Shown here: one piece after another, positions 34,101-44,153 of the stretch | Layout: every line of letters begins with the position of its first letter | Numbering within the stretch: position 1 is the stretch's first letter | Assembly: GCA_946902875.1 (NCBI GenBank) | Contig: OX336343.1 | Location: 11,529,361 to 11,593,360, forward strand | Source: Nematopogon swammerdamellus | Lineage: Eukaryota; Arthropoda; Insecta; Lepidoptera; Adelidae | Direction of reading: 5' to 3' | DNA: 64,000 bases | Program-made: the position numbers and the translations under genes | Notes under the pieces: generated by a model | What the model was told of the DNA's origin: nothing | Seen by the model: the letters and a program-made list of their open reading frames with translations, nothing else | The model's database searches: none

Positions 34101-34934
34101 TCTTGCGGACGGACGACGACGGAAGTGACGTAAGATCGTTCCAATCAGTGGCGAGGCAAGACCTAAATTTGATGTGGGCAAGATATATTTTGCGAGGCCC
34201 TCTCTGGTGGCATGGATTTTATGGTTTTTCACTGTTGAAAAAGACTTCCAGTATACTGATCAAATCAAACATTGTTGTCAGCATACCTTTCGTCGATAAA
34301 AGTAAACATAATCAAATTTCAATAATACAGCCTTCACTGTCTCTGTCATGCGTTCCCATCTTGTGTGTGATAAAGGCTTTATAGTAAGCTTTAGTTTGCC
34401 TATCTAAACATGTTTACTCGGGGTCTCTTTTAATAGATCTAGCTGAATGATTCAAAGCTGCATGAACTTTCCAGGCGCGAGGCCCCACGGGCCGCGAGGT
34501 CGTGGGCGGTCGCCCACGTCGCTCACACCATGCGCCGCCTCTGGTTCCAATTCAACTACGAGTACATTGTAAAATCAGTGTTTTTCTATTATTGAGTAGA
34601 CATAGGGCTATTTTTTTTAAGAATACATAGGTGAATATTAGGCTCTTGTAATAGTGTCCACTTGTTGAAACCGATTTTCCAACAGACCTCTGCTTTCAGA
34701 AAAGCTGATTACCTAGCCTCCAAATAATAATGTTTGCAGTCAGTGGTTCGAAGTGATACGAAGAGAGGGCAGAGAAAGAGCGGGATGCATGTAAAGAGGT
34801 AACGTGTTGCAGGCAACGCGGAGGTGTACATCGTGCTGGCGCTGCTGATCGGGTTCGTGACGGTGGTGGTGGGGTGCTGGCTCTCGGACAACTGCTGGTC
34901 CCCGGAGCCGGAGGAGCTGCTGGCGGGCGGCTGA
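25127..34934 (+). CDS. Host gene: small secreted/single-span membrane protein, four coding exons
   Basis: Joined exons 25127-25181, 27017-27146, 33149-33246 and 34813-34934 encode about 134 residues. Residues 1-18 form a signal peptide. About 20-61 is low-complexity, rich in Gly, Gln, Pro and Ala. About 62-94 is basic (GRGYRDWRTRGDPTLINSLW, then RSRQPLGIRKQL). About 99-116 is one hydrophobic span (VYIVLALLIGFVTVVV), and the tail has two Cys and an acidic PEPEE motif. Splice phases agree at all three joins (1/2 nt, 2/1 nt, 1/2 nt) with GT..AG borders, which is strong evidence for a real gene. The predicted topology is type I membrane, short cytoplasmic tail. I do not recognise the family and see no catalytic motif. 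Introns are about 1.8, 6.0 and 1.6 kb and contain repeats. Confidence 0.75.
25190..26960 (+). repeat. Minisatellite made from the signal-peptide exon
   Basis: About 24 tandem units fill intron 1. Left units are about 86 bp and include a 'ccgcggccgac' piece; units from about 25990 on are 73 bp and nearly identical. Each unit corresponds to the end of exon 1 plus its donor: ATG..CCCAGCTCC, CACTCACGCTGGCGG, CACTCGCCG|GTACAT. Relative to the true exon the units have ATGTACCC in place of ATGGCCCCC, one base shorter, which shifts the frame so that an ATG in a unit reads MYPAPSPHSRWR instead of the signal peptide. A donor-like GGTACATAG is kept in almost every unit. Confidence 0.9.
27017..27146 (+). 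CDS. Exon 2 of host gene: Gly/Gln/Pro-rich segment
   Basis: Acceptor 'gtgtgtgtcggcag' ends at 27016 and donor 'gtgatc' begins at 27147. The exon is 2 + 42 codons + 2 nt, reading CGGAPAAAPQGSVQGGVQGG then AQVPPGAPHS and ending GIGGVR. Codons are strongly GC3. Joined to exon 1 it gives a Gly right after the signal peptide. The other frames in this GC-rich patch are incidental. Confidence 0.7.
27770..27905 (-). repeat. LINE family D fragment in intron 2
   Basis: Reverse complement of the family D 3' end: 'GATGCCCATGGACATT' and CATGCCATGCCGGCCTGACA match the 9950-9990 segment. Confidence 0.5.
28150..28914 (+). pseudogene. R2/R4-type LINE, C-terminal endonuclease part
   Basis: The open frame ends with a stop after the Gln at 28911. 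It reads TWLKK, SQIFAIQDQAI, then the zinc-finger-like KCRLCSERDETVMHIISGC (C-x2-C-x7-H-x4-C), then RPDLIYID and TYLIDVTVPSD, then KKEAEKLSKYYAL and IPIVIGTTG. The CCHC motif followed by PD...D is the restriction-like endonuclease domain at the C-terminus of R2/R4/Dong/NeSL-type non-LTR elements, which cut specific sites. The reverse-transcriptase domain is absent (5' truncation). The remaining frame is intact over about 250 codons, so the insertion may be fairly young. It lies in intron 2 in the same orientation as the host gene. Confidence 0.8.
29097..29395 (-). mobile_element. SINE family A, head-truncated
   Basis: Poly-T at 29099-29109 (A tail on minus), then TGGAAACTGTCACGTTTGGC through GGTACCAACCCGGCCGG to CACATCCAAGTACTGA, where it stops inside the 5S-like segment. 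Lies in intron 2. Confidence 0.75.
29396..30350. other. Intron 2 DNA without recognised feature
   Basis: AT-rich; a GC-richer region at 30120-30345 contains an incidental minus-strand frame with no domain signal. Confidence 0.4.
30351..30753. mobile_element. MITE with terminal inverted repeats
   Basis: The left end TATATAAGGTGTTTCGTTAG continues TCATGTCAAAAATTTCG and GAGGGTTACATACAC; the right end is the reverse complement (CTAACGAAAC, GCTTATATA). Inverted repeats span over 60 bp each side. Palindromic TATATA edges make the target duplication ambiguous (TA likely). The next MITE starts three bases after it. Confidence 0.8.
30759..30927. mobile_element. Short hairpin MITE, TA-flanked
   Basis: 169 bp between TA at 30757-30758 and TA at 30928-30929. 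Arms such as AATGTACATCGAGCTTTAG and AAAGAGACAATC pair with GATTGTCTCTTTCTAAAT and CTCGATGTACATT, so almost the whole element folds into one hairpin. TA flanks suggest a Tc1/mariner-type origin. No coding capacity. Confidence 0.8.
30930..32544. other. Intron 2 DNA without recognised feature
   Basis: AT-rich, with no exon that fits the host gene phases and no repeat that I can identify. Confidence 0.4.
32545..32926. mobile_element. Foldback element enclosing a tRNA-like SINE segment
   Basis: Left arm 32545-32632 (GGTAGCATATTTCCAAAGTC, GTATGCGAGTTGCTCTGATT, CTTTGGCGGGAAATATAAAT) is inverted at 32838-32926. Between the arms is a tRNA-like block: CGATATTCGTTTGGTCG, GGTGGTTCAGTCGTAGAG (A-box-like) and CATGGGTTCGTGTCCC (B-box-like). 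The same inner block occurs in better condition at 51478-51570. Confidence 0.65.
33149..33246 (+). CDS. Exon 3 of host gene: basic segment
   Basis: Acceptor 'tattccag' ends at 33148; donor 'gtgagt' begins at 33247. 1 + 32 codons + 1 nt, reading GRGYRDWRTRGDPTLINSLW then RSRQPLGIRKQL. It completes the Arg codon left by exon 2 and leaves one base for exon 4. GC3-rich codons contrast with the AT-rich introns. Confidence 0.75.
33301..33682 (-). mobile_element. SINE family A, near full length, in intron 3
   Basis: Starts 54 bp after the exon 3 donor. The poly-A tail (poly-T at 33301-33309) and all head blocks match the copies at 5850 and 7651. It lacks about 8 bp ('cacctaca' region) present in the others. 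Confidence 0.8.
33753..33953. mobile_element. Near-palindromic MITE, TA-flanked
   Basis: 201 bp flanked by TA on both sides. GGTCAATTTGGCTTACCATG at the left end is inverted exactly at the right, and the arms continue with GGTCATTTTGGCCGAGATG / CGTCTCGGCCAAAATGACC to a small central loop. Tc1/mariner-type by the TA target; no transposase. Confidence 0.85.
34475..34568 (+). CDS. Candidate alternative exon
   Basis: Acceptor 'ctttccag' ends at 34474 and a possible donor 'gtaaaa' starts at 34569. One frame is open with strong GC3 codon use: REAPRAARSWAVAHVAHTMR then RLWFQFNYEYI. It starts with one base, so it could follow exon 2 in phase, but it cannot be placed between exons 3 and 4 without a frame change. 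Read on, it meets TGA at 34593. It may be an alternative last exon or part of another gene; coding status is uncertain. Confidence 0.35.
34813..34934 (+). CDS. Exon 4 of host gene: membrane span and tail, stop codon
   Basis: Acceptor 'gtgttgcag' ends at 34812. 2 nt + 39 codons + TGA (34932-34934). It reads NAEV, the span YIVLALLIGFVTVVVG, then CWLSDNCWSPEPEELLAGG. The hydrophobic segment of about 18 residues, followed by a short tail with two Cys, supports a C-terminal membrane anchor. Open frames on the opposite strand here come from the very high GC content. Confidence 0.75.
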
Positions 34935-36195
34935 CCGGTGCTGGCGGGCCCCTGCACGCACGTGTAGCGCCCGCCCCCCGCCCTCCCGCCGCCGGCGCCC
35001 GCGCCCGACGACAGCCCGCCGGCCGGCGGCGCGCGCTCGCTGTCCCCGGTGCTGCCGGCTCCGCCGCCGCCCCCGGCGCGCGCCCTGTTGCACGAGGCGA
35101 GCCGCCTCTGCCACGCCGCCTGCATCCCGTGCGATGCACGCCGCTACTTCTAGCCCTCGCTGTCCTTCGCTGTCGAGCCTCAACGGCGCGGCGCGGACTG
35201 CGAGCCGTTGCTCCATCGAGCCAGGCTGCTTGACAATAGGCGCGTCGACGCCTCGAAAAGTGAAATGTGTCGTTTGTTGGACGCTACGAACTCGGCAGAG
35301 TCATGCTGCGCGCGACCGAAACTTACTCTCTATGTAAAACTAAGTGTTTTATAAATAACTATATGGAAAATGTACGTAATTTAATAATGAGTGGTACTTG
35401 AACGCTCCTTCAGTGGCTCACGCACCAGTAGCGGCGGAGGTCGGAACGAGCTTCGTGTACCTTCGAGTACGTGGTAGATGTGTTTAGGAGGTCGGCGCTG
35501 CGGCGACCGCGTCCGCGGCACGCGTCGTACGCCGGCCGGTGCACCCGTTTAACTATGTAATGTACTTTCCAAAGCGTCTGAGTGTATATTTATGCAGCCT
35601 GAGTGTATATTATGTCTCGCCGCCTGCGACACATCCTATTCAGCGAGTTGGATGATAATATGTGTAGATGCAATGTCGACATTTCGTCGACTGTTCAGTT
35701 CCTATGCACCGGCGGACTGGAGCTCAGTAAGAGTAGACTCGAAAATGTATTCGAGTGTAAAATAATAAATACTCCAATAGGCTGCATACCTAGATAGATC
35801 GCAAGATGTACCTAGTGTCCGCGTCGCGTCGGGAGCACGCGGCGCTAGAGACGCAGCGTGTCGGTACTACCGTGTACTACTTAGGCTAGGCTGCCGCCTC
35901 CTCAGCGCCGGTACACTTAAGGCTCGGTAGTACCAAAAATCGGCTTCTCTCGATTTCGTAAACTACTGTGCGTGCGGTGTTAGAAAAATTATATTGCTTT
36001 CTACAAGACATACTGCTTCCTAACAAAGAGCATAAAACGAAATTTGGTATAACTGACTTGATATAAAAACAGTCGTAAAACATGCTCTCGAAAATTCAGA
36101 AAAACCAGTCTTCTGTGCCGCTCGTCATGCTATAGTCATGTAATTTTACAGAATACATAATAACTATAATAAACCTTACCGTCAAATTGAGTTTT
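34935..36195 (+). other. Probable 3' untranslated region and flank of host gene
   Basis: Directly after the stop the DNA stays very GC-rich to about 35330, then turns AT-richer. No AATAAA is obvious close to the stop, so the transcript end cannot be placed. The open frames in this GC-rich block, on both strands, lack domain signals. Confidence 0.4.
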
Positions 36196-36214
36196 ATAAC
36201 ATACATACATATCA

Positions 36215-36535
36215 CACACGCTGAATCCCGACAATCGGGGTAAGCAGAGTAATCGGTGTTGTGCTGCAAGAACTCTAGTAAATTACAGCACAACACCGAC
36301 CACCACGTTTCGCAAATTATTCGAACAAGATTCAATCGATCAAGCAGCAAGTAAGGCACGAAGACCCACCTGCTGCATGACTCGGTGGAAGTACCGTGCC
36401 AAGGTGAGAGGTGGCGAGCCTATCGCCCTTTAGCACGGCATCTTGTCCTTATCCCTTAGTCGCCTTTTACGACATGCACGGGGAGAGATGCAGTGAGGCT
36501 ATTATTTTTAAGTACCGACCCCACACGGTACTCGG
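36215..36535 (+). repeat. Dispersed repeat family C
   Basis: Same block order as 1088-1500, from CCCGACAATCGGGGTAAGC to TACCGACCCCACACGG. Confidence 0.65.
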
Positions 36536-38272
36536 AGTTTTATAACTTTTAAATATTATGCCTACAATTAAATATTTACGGATTCTTCAAACTTACAGTG
36601 GTTTGACGAGAAACGTCAATTAGAAGAAACTGATTGTTGGTACTGCTGGGTCTTAATCTGTGCCGGCGCTAGGTGTCACGGCCGCGTCGTGCCGCCCCGC
36701 ACGGCGCATGCGTGATACTCGTAGTAATAGCTACTCCTACACTTGCAGTCGTGCTCGCCTCCGCACTAGCGGCAACCACCCGGCGATATCTTCGAACGCA
36801 CACTCTCACCCGCTGTTCTCGCGAACTTTGTTTGTAAAAGTATGTGCCTTGAGATGCTTTCCTCTATTCGGTTTCTAAGGAGTAGGTTTAGAGCACTTTT
36901 TACGCGATTTGGACAAAACTCTACCCGACTACTAACTTTATATTCGGCGAATATATAAGCTCATACACATCATGACTGTGCCTTCACATGACTACATGCG
37001 GGACCTAATTACCCTAACACATTCATTTATAAACTCGCATCCGGCACGGAACTGCTCCACTCGTTTGGGAATCGTTTCGTGAACGCGAATCCCGGTGCTA
37101 CCTATATTGCAATGCGAGATCATGCGAGCGAACTGACGAAAGGGTATGGAATGCGACTGAACTTGAGCTGCAAACTGATTTAATAACGTGAAATAAAATT
37201 CAATAATATATAAACTACATCCGACGCCAAAGCGAAGATCACAGCATTCGGTCGGCACGGAAATGCAGAGAGCTTTCCCAGAAAGTATGTAGAAGCAAAC
37301 AACTAATACTTATGTAATTTCAAGCGCTTCAAACCTTTTACTGTAGTGATTATGGTTTCCTCTAAAATCGTATTACTTTAGTCACCTGGCTACTGACAGC
37401 GTGTTGGACCAGTCGAGAGCTGCTGGTCGCAGGTAAATAGAAGGTAGCAGCGGCGTGTAGGTGGACCGACTCTTCTAGATCCGCACTGTAGGCGTGGCGT
37501 GGTGTGCGCGCGTTAGAACGACGCCCGACGACGTTCGCATGTGATATTTTTTTAACTAAAATATAACAATAATTTGACCTAGCCGCCTATTGTGTTTTAA
37601 AAATCACTCGAAGAACAACGATAAGTTTAAAGGTATTTTGTAGATAGTAAGCTTGTTAGGACGATTTCATAAAGTGTCTAACTTCATCACGATAGCACAT
37701 ATGGTATACACGTACATATACACATACATACAAACTCGTAGGCTTTTGTACCCGGAATTTTCATACCCTTAAGGAAACTGAATAGTTGTATGTAGGTAGG
37801 TAGGTATTACGTCTTAACACTCATTAAGTGTATCTGTCGGTTGTTCGACGCCGCGCGAGACGCCGCGTCGCGTTGCACAGCGGGGCCAGCCCTTCATTAC
37901 TTGTACTTACTAGCTATTTATCACATCATCAAATACATCATACCATACGGCAGATCTCGTGCCAAGCATTAATTAAACACTTGTTTCATTAGAAATGTAG
38001 TACTTATCCCATCGATCAATGACTTATCCGAAATCGAGTCATAGTAATGCTTGGTTTTAAAATGGTTATATTAATGCAATACTTAGCATAAATTTCCCAG
38101 TACCGAGTGTGACTATAAGTATTAACGGAAAGATTAACGTCGTCCGTGGGATTTCTTTGAAAATATCAAGAAATAAATTCATTTCAACAAATGGAATTGT
38201 GCATTGAAAGCAACTTATTGTTGAGTACTTGTTTTTTATTTATTATATACCTACTTATAGTTATTTATTATA
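36536..38272. other. Unannotated stretch
   Basis: GC-richer patches at 36660-36810, 37440-37530 and 37845-37890 carry no frame or splice pattern that I can support. The remainder is AT-rich. Confidence 0.4.
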
Positions 38273-38727
38273 CAGGCTGTTCGGCACATCGACCGACAAA
38301 TTTTTTTTGTGCCGTTGGAAAGGGCATAAACCAGCGAACTTTTTATAAGAAAATGAAGCTATCAATTTGGTGTCAGTTTTTTTTTATGAATTAAGAAATT
38401 AAGATTCTGTCCTATGTTTACTCGTTCTCGGGACTTTGGGAGGTCATAAGGCCTTTTCATGGTATTAATTCATCAAATAATATTTTTTCTAGAACAAGGA
38501 TACATCGTAAAATTCAATAAATTTTATTTCGTGCTGATACAATCATAAACAATAAAGTTACAAGGGTATAGCTTGGATTTTGGTAAGTTTCAAAAATAAA
38601 GAAAAAAAAAGTCGTATCTCGATACCACGTGACATCTGACAAAAGGTATCGTGGGTCAAAACGTTGCAAATAACCCCACTTACCTATGTACAACAAAATT
38701 TTGTCGGTCGATGTGCCGAACATCCTG
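38273..38727. mobile_element. MITE, TA-flanked, 455 bp
   Basis: Ends CAGGCTGTTCGGCACATCG and CGATGTGCCGAACATCCTG are inverted copies with one mismatch, continuing through ACCGACAAA. TA lies on both sides (38271-38272, 38728-38729). No transposase. Fits a Tc1/mariner-type non-autonomous element. Confidence 0.8.
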
Positions 38728-38729
38728 TA

Positions 38730-39304
38730 TATAGTTTGTCATCATTTTGATCACCACTCCAATATGTTGGTTACATTACGAACACAATAAGAAAAGCGAG
38801 GCTCTGTCTGTAACTAGTTCAAAATGATAAATTGTTCAGTAATTTATTGAAGGAGCATGCACGCTCAACTTTCTACAAATATACCTATTGCATATCCTAT
38901 CACCTACTTTACAGTTCGTCTGTCTAAAGGATCTATCGGTCAAGTGATCTGAAATAACGTCGTACTGAGCCGCATCTGACATATGACGTCAAGTTTACTA
39001 AACTCAAAAACTACTAAAACGATCAAGTTAAATTTTTAATCAAATTTTTTTGCAGATTGGAAAACTAGAGCCTTGATTAGTTCTGACGTCATTGTTCAGA
39101 TGCGAGGCCCGCTGTTAATGAAACGGCAAACCAATTCAAAAGGATAGAACTGCTATGACATATGTACATCGCAAACAATTTACTTGACTCGGCTACCACC
39201 AGGTGAGCTCACAAGTGTGACAGATATATTTGCAATTTAGGTTTTGTGCTATATCTAATAAACTTTTACATGCTCAAAGAGTTGATAGCTCTTACAATAC
39301 AATA
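38730..39304. other. Unannotated stretch
   Basis: No gene or RNA that I can support. Confidence 0.35.
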
Positions 39305-39307
39305 TAC

Positions 39308-39605
39308 ACCACGTACCGTATCCCGACAATCGGGGTAAGCAGAGTAATCGGTGTTGTGCTGCAAGTACTCTGGTAAATTACAGCACAACATCGACCATCA
39401 TGTTTAGCAAAGTATTCGGACAAGATAACTATCAGGCAGCAAGTAAGGCACCGTGCCTTACTTGCTGCCTGATAGCCTTAGGCACGAAGGCCCACCTGAT
39501 GACTCGGTGGAAAGACCATACCAAGGTGAGAGGTAGCTATCCTGTCGCCCTTATGCACGGCATCTTGTCCTTATCCCTTAGTCGACTTTTACGACATGCA
39601 CGGGA
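39308..39605 (+). repeat. Dispersed repeat family C with internal palindrome
   Basis: Same family as 1088 and 36215. It differs by a perfect inverted repeat at 39429-39475 (22-bp arms CTATCAGGCAGCAAGTAAGG.., 3-nt loop) that is absent from the sister copies. Confidence 0.65.
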
Positions 39606-40630
39606 AAGAGACAGACAGTACTAATAAATAACTCATCTAGATAACTCTTCTATCCATTAGAATTGTTTGGCAAGAGTGAACTAGGCGCTGGCAGGAACGG
39701 TCTCGTGACTGGTCGGCTAGATTGCTAGAGTCACCCCACAGAATCTCACTCATCACGAATTAAGAAGAATGCCAGTGATTATTATAGCTGTAAGATTAAA
39801 TGAATAAGAACGACTGAGTAATCATCACTCCTACGGAATAGAAGTCGCATTAGGGTAATATTAAAGTTTATATGGTACTTTAGCTGGCTAACGACTAAAT
39901 CCTGTAATATATTGTTTAGTGTGTGAACCCTTTACCGTGCCTGTCTACAATGTAAAATTGACGTCATTTGATGGCTAGTGTAAGTTTTAAACTATGGTTT
40001 ATACATTTGTGACAATCTTAATACATAGTTCAAACTGTAAATATATTCGATGTGTGCGATGTTTTCAAAAATCATAAAATCGTTTCAAATCTGTCTTCTG
40101 TGGAATCTGTAAGTACCTATTTTGCCAAAATTGTATTATTATTATAGTACGTCGCGGTGTCCCGGGTTTCACTTTAGAGTAAGAAATTGACCGTACCTAA
40201 TTATTTTCATTTTGAAAAAAAAAAACTATAGATAAACAGTAAAATAATACATTGTTAGTTTTATATTAATTGTATTATAGTTACTACCTAACTACCGGCA
40301 TACCTTTTTCACAATTTGCATAAAATGTATATGAAATGAAAGGATTTGTGTAAAACATCGTATTATTTCGTTAGGTAAGTTTATTGTCTAGGTTACTGTG
40401 TGACCCGATGTCATTAACTAAGTCTTAATACAGTCATAATAACGGATACAAACTTTGTTTTATTTGGCCTGTGCAACTATAGATGCCTCCCAAGCATAAT
40501 TTTTGTCTAATAGTACATGTATTATCAAAAATAAAGATTATTTAAGTTGTGAGAGTTTCATAAATACATGCCGTATTTTATTAATCGATTTATCGTTAAG
40601 GCGCCGCCGTTTTCGCTAGTCAGAGTTTTT
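39606..40630. other. Unannotated AT-rich stretch
   Basis: No gene, RNA or repeat that I can support. Confidence 0.4.
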
Positions 40631-40775
40631 CCCCCAAGTACAGTCTCGGGTCCTTCAAGAGAGTTGTGAATCACATCATGGCATTCGAAACTCCCACATG
40701 CGATCGAATGTCCATGTGCGTCGTTTGACACCTTACTGGTGGCTCGGCGTAAAATGTCACGCTTTTTATAAAAAA
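40631..40775 (+). repeat. LINE family D 3' fragment
   Basis: CCCCAAGTACAGTCTCGGGT, CCTTCAAGAG and GAATGTCCATG match family D copies, followed by an A tail at about 40770-40778. Confidence 0.6.
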
Positions 40776-40887
40776 AAATCAACATTTTGTCGGTGTGCAA
40801 TTCATTTGAAGGAGACAGAAAATATGTGACCACACACAAGCATAGTCCACAACAAGTGACCACGTAGAAATTTTTACAATTTCGTCT

Positions 40888-41168
40888 TTTTTAGGTTTCC
40901 GTATCCCGTACGGAAGCCTATTACTAAGCCTTCGCCGTCTGTCTGTCCATCTGTCTGTCCTAATGCTGTATCTTTGGAACCGTAATAGGTAGCCGGGTGA
41001 TATTTTAAAGGAATATGTGTTATTGTAGCGGATATTACAACAAATAATAAAAAATTGAAAAATAAAAAAATTAAGGGGTTCCCATACAAGAAACGTGTTT
41101 ATTTTAATATTTTTTTTGTGGTGCGGAAACCTCGGTGTGCATGTCCGACTCGCACTTGGCCGGTTTTG
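40888..41168 (-). repeat. Dispersed repeat family B, inverted
   Basis: Begins TTTTAGGTTTCCGTATCCCG and ends CTCGCACTTGGCCGGTTTT; the internal microsatellite is GTCTGTCTGTCCATCTGTC. Same block order as the + copies, reversed. Confidence 0.75.
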
Positions 41169-41953
41169 CATCTTAATTTTCTAGAGCACATTCAAAAAAG
41201 ATCTTTCTCGAAAATTTGATGCACCTTCTAGATGTATATTTCATTGATCGGCGGCTGCAAGTAATGAGTTAGCTCTTTGTTTTCCTTCGACTCATAATGG
41301 CTTCAGTTAGTTAGAGCAAAAGGGGAGCGAGCCACATTCATAACATAAATAGTAGCGATTATTACGTGTTATTACGTGTTATTGATTGGGGCATTTCATT
41401 AAGGAATAAAAAAAAGCCAAATAGTTTGTTAGACATAATTTTCCTTCAAATGTATTTCATAATTCAGGTGTGAATAAAAAAAACATTGTATTGATTTCTT
41501 GGTTCTCTGGCCAACCGTTTGTCTTGAAAATATACTCTTATATATCAGTTTGAATTTAGAAAATAGAAAACTGCTTATTCAAGAAAATATAAAAAGTATA
41601 AAAAAAAAACTAAATAATGAAAACCTGCCTAACCAACATTAAAATAACTATCAAAAGCGGCATTACCCCGCTCGACGGCAAGGCTTAATTTGCGGGACGC
41701 CAAATGAATAAAAACAAATGCTAGTAAAATATTTTTTATTTCGTTAGTACTAAGTATCTAGGTACTCGCTTTAGATTTTATTCACTAGATAGATGCAAAA
41801 CCGAAAATGAAAAGAAAAACAAATTCTACATATCTTTGCATTTAGTATCTAGTGAAGAAAAAATGCTAGTAAAACTTATAAAAGACGCTATACGTTTTCT
41901 CATATTCTAATGAAAACCGGAGAAAAATAAAATAAAAAAAAACCGTCATAAAG
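41169..41953. other. Unannotated AT-rich stretch
   Basis: No gene or repeat that I can support. Confidence 0.4.
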
Positions 41954-41986
41954 TTGCACTCTCAAACTGCAATATTGTTTGTTATG

Positions 41987-42246
41987 GCTTTAAAACTGTT
42001 CGCAAAGAAACAACAACAACGAGCAGCGAGGGCACAACGCGCATGTAGTACGCCAGATGAAGCGTGTGATGTGTTGGCGCCTGGGCGGGCGGGGAGTGGA
42101 GGCAAGGCGCGCCGCCGCCGCCGCCGCCCGTCTTCAGGAGGGTGGAGGCGAGGCGCACCGCCTGCAGGCCGCCCCCAGCGCACCGCGGTGCCGCTCATCG
42201 GAGAAACGGAAGGTGGTCCGCGTGATGCAGCGGAACGATTCCAGAG
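41987..42246 (+). CDS. GC-rich open frame, hypothetical
   Basis: An ATG at 41984 opens a frame MALKLFAKKQQQRAARAQRA continuing into a very Arg/Gly-rich stretch; it is cut off at 42247 by the poly-T of a SINE insertion. The start is AT-balanced and peptide-like, but the rest is driven by GCCGCC repeats, and no splice signals or domain are certain. It may be an old exon disrupted by the SINE, or nothing. Confidence 0.2.
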
Positions 42247-42525
42247 TTTTTTTTTTTATTGAAACTGACACGGTTGGCTACACCGAGCATACCTACATAT
42301 ATTGTAGGTATTCTCCTTGGTTGGCTACATCACCTCCAACATCTAAAACACCGGGTGAACTTGGTGCCACGTCAGTGCTTCCCTTCGATCGTGCCGGCTA
42401 TACTGAACTGGACGGAAAACACAAACTATTTACATAGCCGTTTCGACCGACCTTTCATTCAGTGCGGCGGTACCAACCCGGGCGGGTTAAACCCTACCAC
42501 CTAGTAATATAAGAAGGGAGTCATA
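42247..42525 (-). mobile_element. SINE family A, partial
   Basis: Poly-T at 42247-42258, then GAAACTGACACGGTTGGCTA through GGTACCAACCCGGGCGGG. It stops before the 5S-like/tRNA-like head and has an extra about 40 bp near 42284-42330 not in sister copies. Confidence 0.7.
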
Positions 42526-43265
42526 TCCCTTAACGTGACGATGCTATTTTTAACTAGGAACAATGCTTGATGAATTAGTATTTTAATGTCTATTCGAGAA
42601 AGAGACTATATTTTGGGAAAACTGGTAAAAAAGATAAAATAAAATTAATTTCATTAAAAGCCACGAGGGTGTGGGTTCGAGACCCATATTATTATTATAT
42701 TATGTGGTACTGAAATTATTCAACCGGTGTGTTGTTTGGATCTCATATTTCAGTGAGAACAGGAACGTATTATCACAGGTCTGCATGACTGAGAAGCATT
42801 TCCGCGGAACCCTCTTTGTGTGAAAATTCGCAACCAAGTGCTAAGATAAATGAAATAGCCACAATGATGTGTGCCCATCCGTGTCCTTAACGAAAACGGC
42901 GTGTTGTCGCTTCCCCCTCCTTGATCCTACTCATTGAATCCGTCAGCATCACTTGTGTAAACACCACTCCACGATAAAGGAAACATACGTTTCTGATCAT
43001 CGGAAAGTTTAGCTTTACGTACATTTATTGAAGGTTCCCATATTTCATGATCCAATAAATCTATAGACGCTGTTGTGCGGCTGACAGTGGCTTCGATTAT
43101 CTTCAGGTAGAACAACACAATAAAATATAATGTCGAATGTGAGATGGAACAGATTTTATTAGGTATTTTATTTTTATGGAAATATAAAAATGTTATCTGA
43201 CGACAACAAACTGTCGAAATATTATAAAAAAATATGTGTTTTTTTAAAATAAGAATGTAAATAAT
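42526..43265. other. Unannotated stretch
   Basis: Includes a lone B-box-like GTGGGTTCGAGACCCA at 42675; without an A-box or tRNA fold it is not called as an RNA gene. Confidence 0.4.
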
Positions 43266-43420
43266 ATAAATGTTGGATACATCACCTACAATATCCGTGA
43301 TCTCAGCCCTTGATGAACTAGTTGCCATGCCAGTGTTTCCCTTTGGGCGTGCCGGCTACACTGAACTGGACGACAAACAGGAACTATTTATATAGTCGCT
43401 TCGAACGACCTTACATCCAA
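43266..43420 (-). mobile_element. SINE family A fragment, diverged
   Basis: Contains GGATACATCACCTACAATAT, CCGTGATCTCAGCCC and GTGCCGGCTACACTGAACTG. Tail and head are both missing. Confidence 0.55.
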
Positions 43421-44153
43421 AACATAGATATTTACTTACAGAAGAACTAGGTACATGCAGTGGTAGGTACATTCGTTGTATTGTGTACCTAATGTAAATA
43501 TCTAAAGGCAATAAAGAAAATGAATTAAAATATATTACAACTACAAAACGAAAATTCAAAATGTAAGTACCGTAGTAACCGTGTAAGTGTAGTTTTTTTT
43601 TTTTTTCCATAAAAAAAAAAGAAAAAAAAAAGCTATTTCTCCTCTTCTTCTGAATCAATAAAGCAAAGCTTAGTTTCTTGTGCTTTTTAATAAAGAACTA
43701 TCGTAATTTAACCAGATTATAAACCGTGTTGAGGGCTCTTAAAACGAATTAGGAAATGAGTTGTAGTACCTACTCTGTGTAAAAAGGAACGGGTTTGTTG
43801 TCCTCTCGTGCGCGTCTGCGTGACGTCACTGCATGGCTTTGTGATGCAGACTTAATGAAATTAGATACTAAAAGCCGAGGCAGCTCTCATTTGCCCCCTG
43901 CGCCCGATGACCCGCCACCCCTCAGCTCACCCCTAAGCTGAAAGTTCATTAAAATTGACTCCGACTTTCCTTAGCAGGCGAAATGCATTTGAATATACGA
44001 GTAGGACTGATTTTATTATGTAACTACGAATTCATACAGTACATATTAGTAAAGATAATCAAACAAACATAATAACATTAAAACTACTTCACACGTCGAT
44101 AGGGAGTTATTTATCATAAAGTATGGAGTGGTAGTAGTAGTAATAGGTAGGAA
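43421..44153. other. Unannotated stretch
   Basis: Poly-T and poly-A runs at 43592-43630 face each other as a short hairpin. No gene is supported. Confidence 0.4.

Noticed and set aside
34696..35233. Long open frames on both strands around exon 4 and the 3' region
   Set aside because: Very high GC removes stop codons; only the + frame of exon 4 has splice borders in phase and a plausible membrane span.
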